From assembly GCF_905475395.1 (NCBI RefSeq), contig NC_058342.1, forward strand, positions 15,658,640-15,722,639: 64,000 bases of DNA, given 5' to 3'. The notes below the pieces were generated by a model. That model saw nothing but the letters and a program-made list of their open reading frames with translations. It was not told the origin of the DNA and did not search any database. Source of the DNA: Chrysoperla carnea (taxonomy: Eukaryota > Arthropoda > Insecta > Neuroptera > Chrysopidae). Positions within the stretch are counted from its first letter, which is position 1. The number at the start of each line of letters is the position of its first letter. Below, in pieces: positions 63,700 to 64,000 of this stretch. A program made the translations under genes and the position numbers.

Positions 63700-64000
63700 A
63701 AATACCTAAAAGGGAAAAATTAATACATCTTTGAAATTTTCCAGTGTAATTAGGGATAGTTCCTTTTGGGGGTAGTTGGGGGGTTTTAATCAGTTTTTTT
63801 CAAATAACAAAAAAAATATGAATCAAATAAAAAAAAAAGTTCAATTCAAAGTTCCAGCTGATGTATTTCTGCAAATATTTTCGAATTAGCTCCAAAACTG
63901 ACCGAGATAATGCCAATTTTAAAATGGAGTTTTTTTTTCTTCATTCAATCAAATGAAAAAGTATCCACCTTGTAAACCGTTAGAGATAGAACAAAATATT
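63700..64000 (+). repeat. Single arm of the palindromic element of 22484-23541, running off the window
   Basis: GGGAAAAATTAATACATCTT, TGGGGGGTTTTAATCAG and CTTGTAAACCGTTAGAGATA match the left arm of the Eaf intron 2 palindrome. The partner arm, if present, lies beyond the window. Confidence 0.7.

Overview
This is a nuclear contig from an insect genome. It is AT-rich, its genes have long introns and GT-AG splice sites, and it is packed with insect-type mobile elements (mariner, pogo, hAT, a THAP/SWIM element, non-LTR retrotransposons, a tRNA-derived SINE). The order of insect cannot be fixed from sequence alone. There are no operons, CRISPR arrays or bacterial-type genes. Most open frames here are chance; the real genes were found by joining short exons and checking splice sites and phase. 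Layout: (1) 1-8998 is repeat-rich intergenic DNA: a helentron-like repeat, a 528 bp inverted-repeat element, and a broken pogo transposon nested in an older repeat. (2) 8999-12670, minus strand, holds two exons of a Polycomb-group RING-finger-family gene (PCGF3 / l(3)73Ah type, RAWUL domain); a phase-compatible candidate first exon lies at 17370-17463. No RING exon was found. (3) 19788-38350, plus strand, is the complete eight-exon gene for the ELL-associated transcription elongation factor Eaf (358 aa). (4) Inside Eaf intron 3, on the same strand, is an intronless gene (24488-26632, 714 aa) whose product is mostly a nearly perfect tandem array; I do not recognise the family. (5) Eaf introns 5 and 7 hold hAT, non-LTR, THAP/SWIM and mariner-derived elements, a hairpin minisatellite and several long palindromes. 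(6) 38351-53600 is intergenic: a ~155 bp satellite, a tRNA-derived SINE split by a MITE, RTE-like repeats and more palindromes. (7) 54261-62578, plus strand, is the complete six-exon gene for the G-protein beta-1 subunit (340 aa, seven WD40 repeats; Gbeta13F type). (8) 62579-64000 is its 3' flank with another helentron-like copy carrying a nested MITE. The genes are not an obvious functional unit: Eaf and PCGF act on transcription and chromatin, Gbeta in receptor signalling. The unifying feature is the repeat landscape: about seventeen long inverted repeats in 64 kb, many inside transcribed introns, and a dispersed family with subterminal inverted repeats, a CTGT-rich core and a 3'-terminal palindrome. 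The most notable finds are the nested repeat-array gene, the cryptic PCGF gene, and a 961 bp element carrying a THAP reading frame convergent with a spliced SWIM-finger reading frame.
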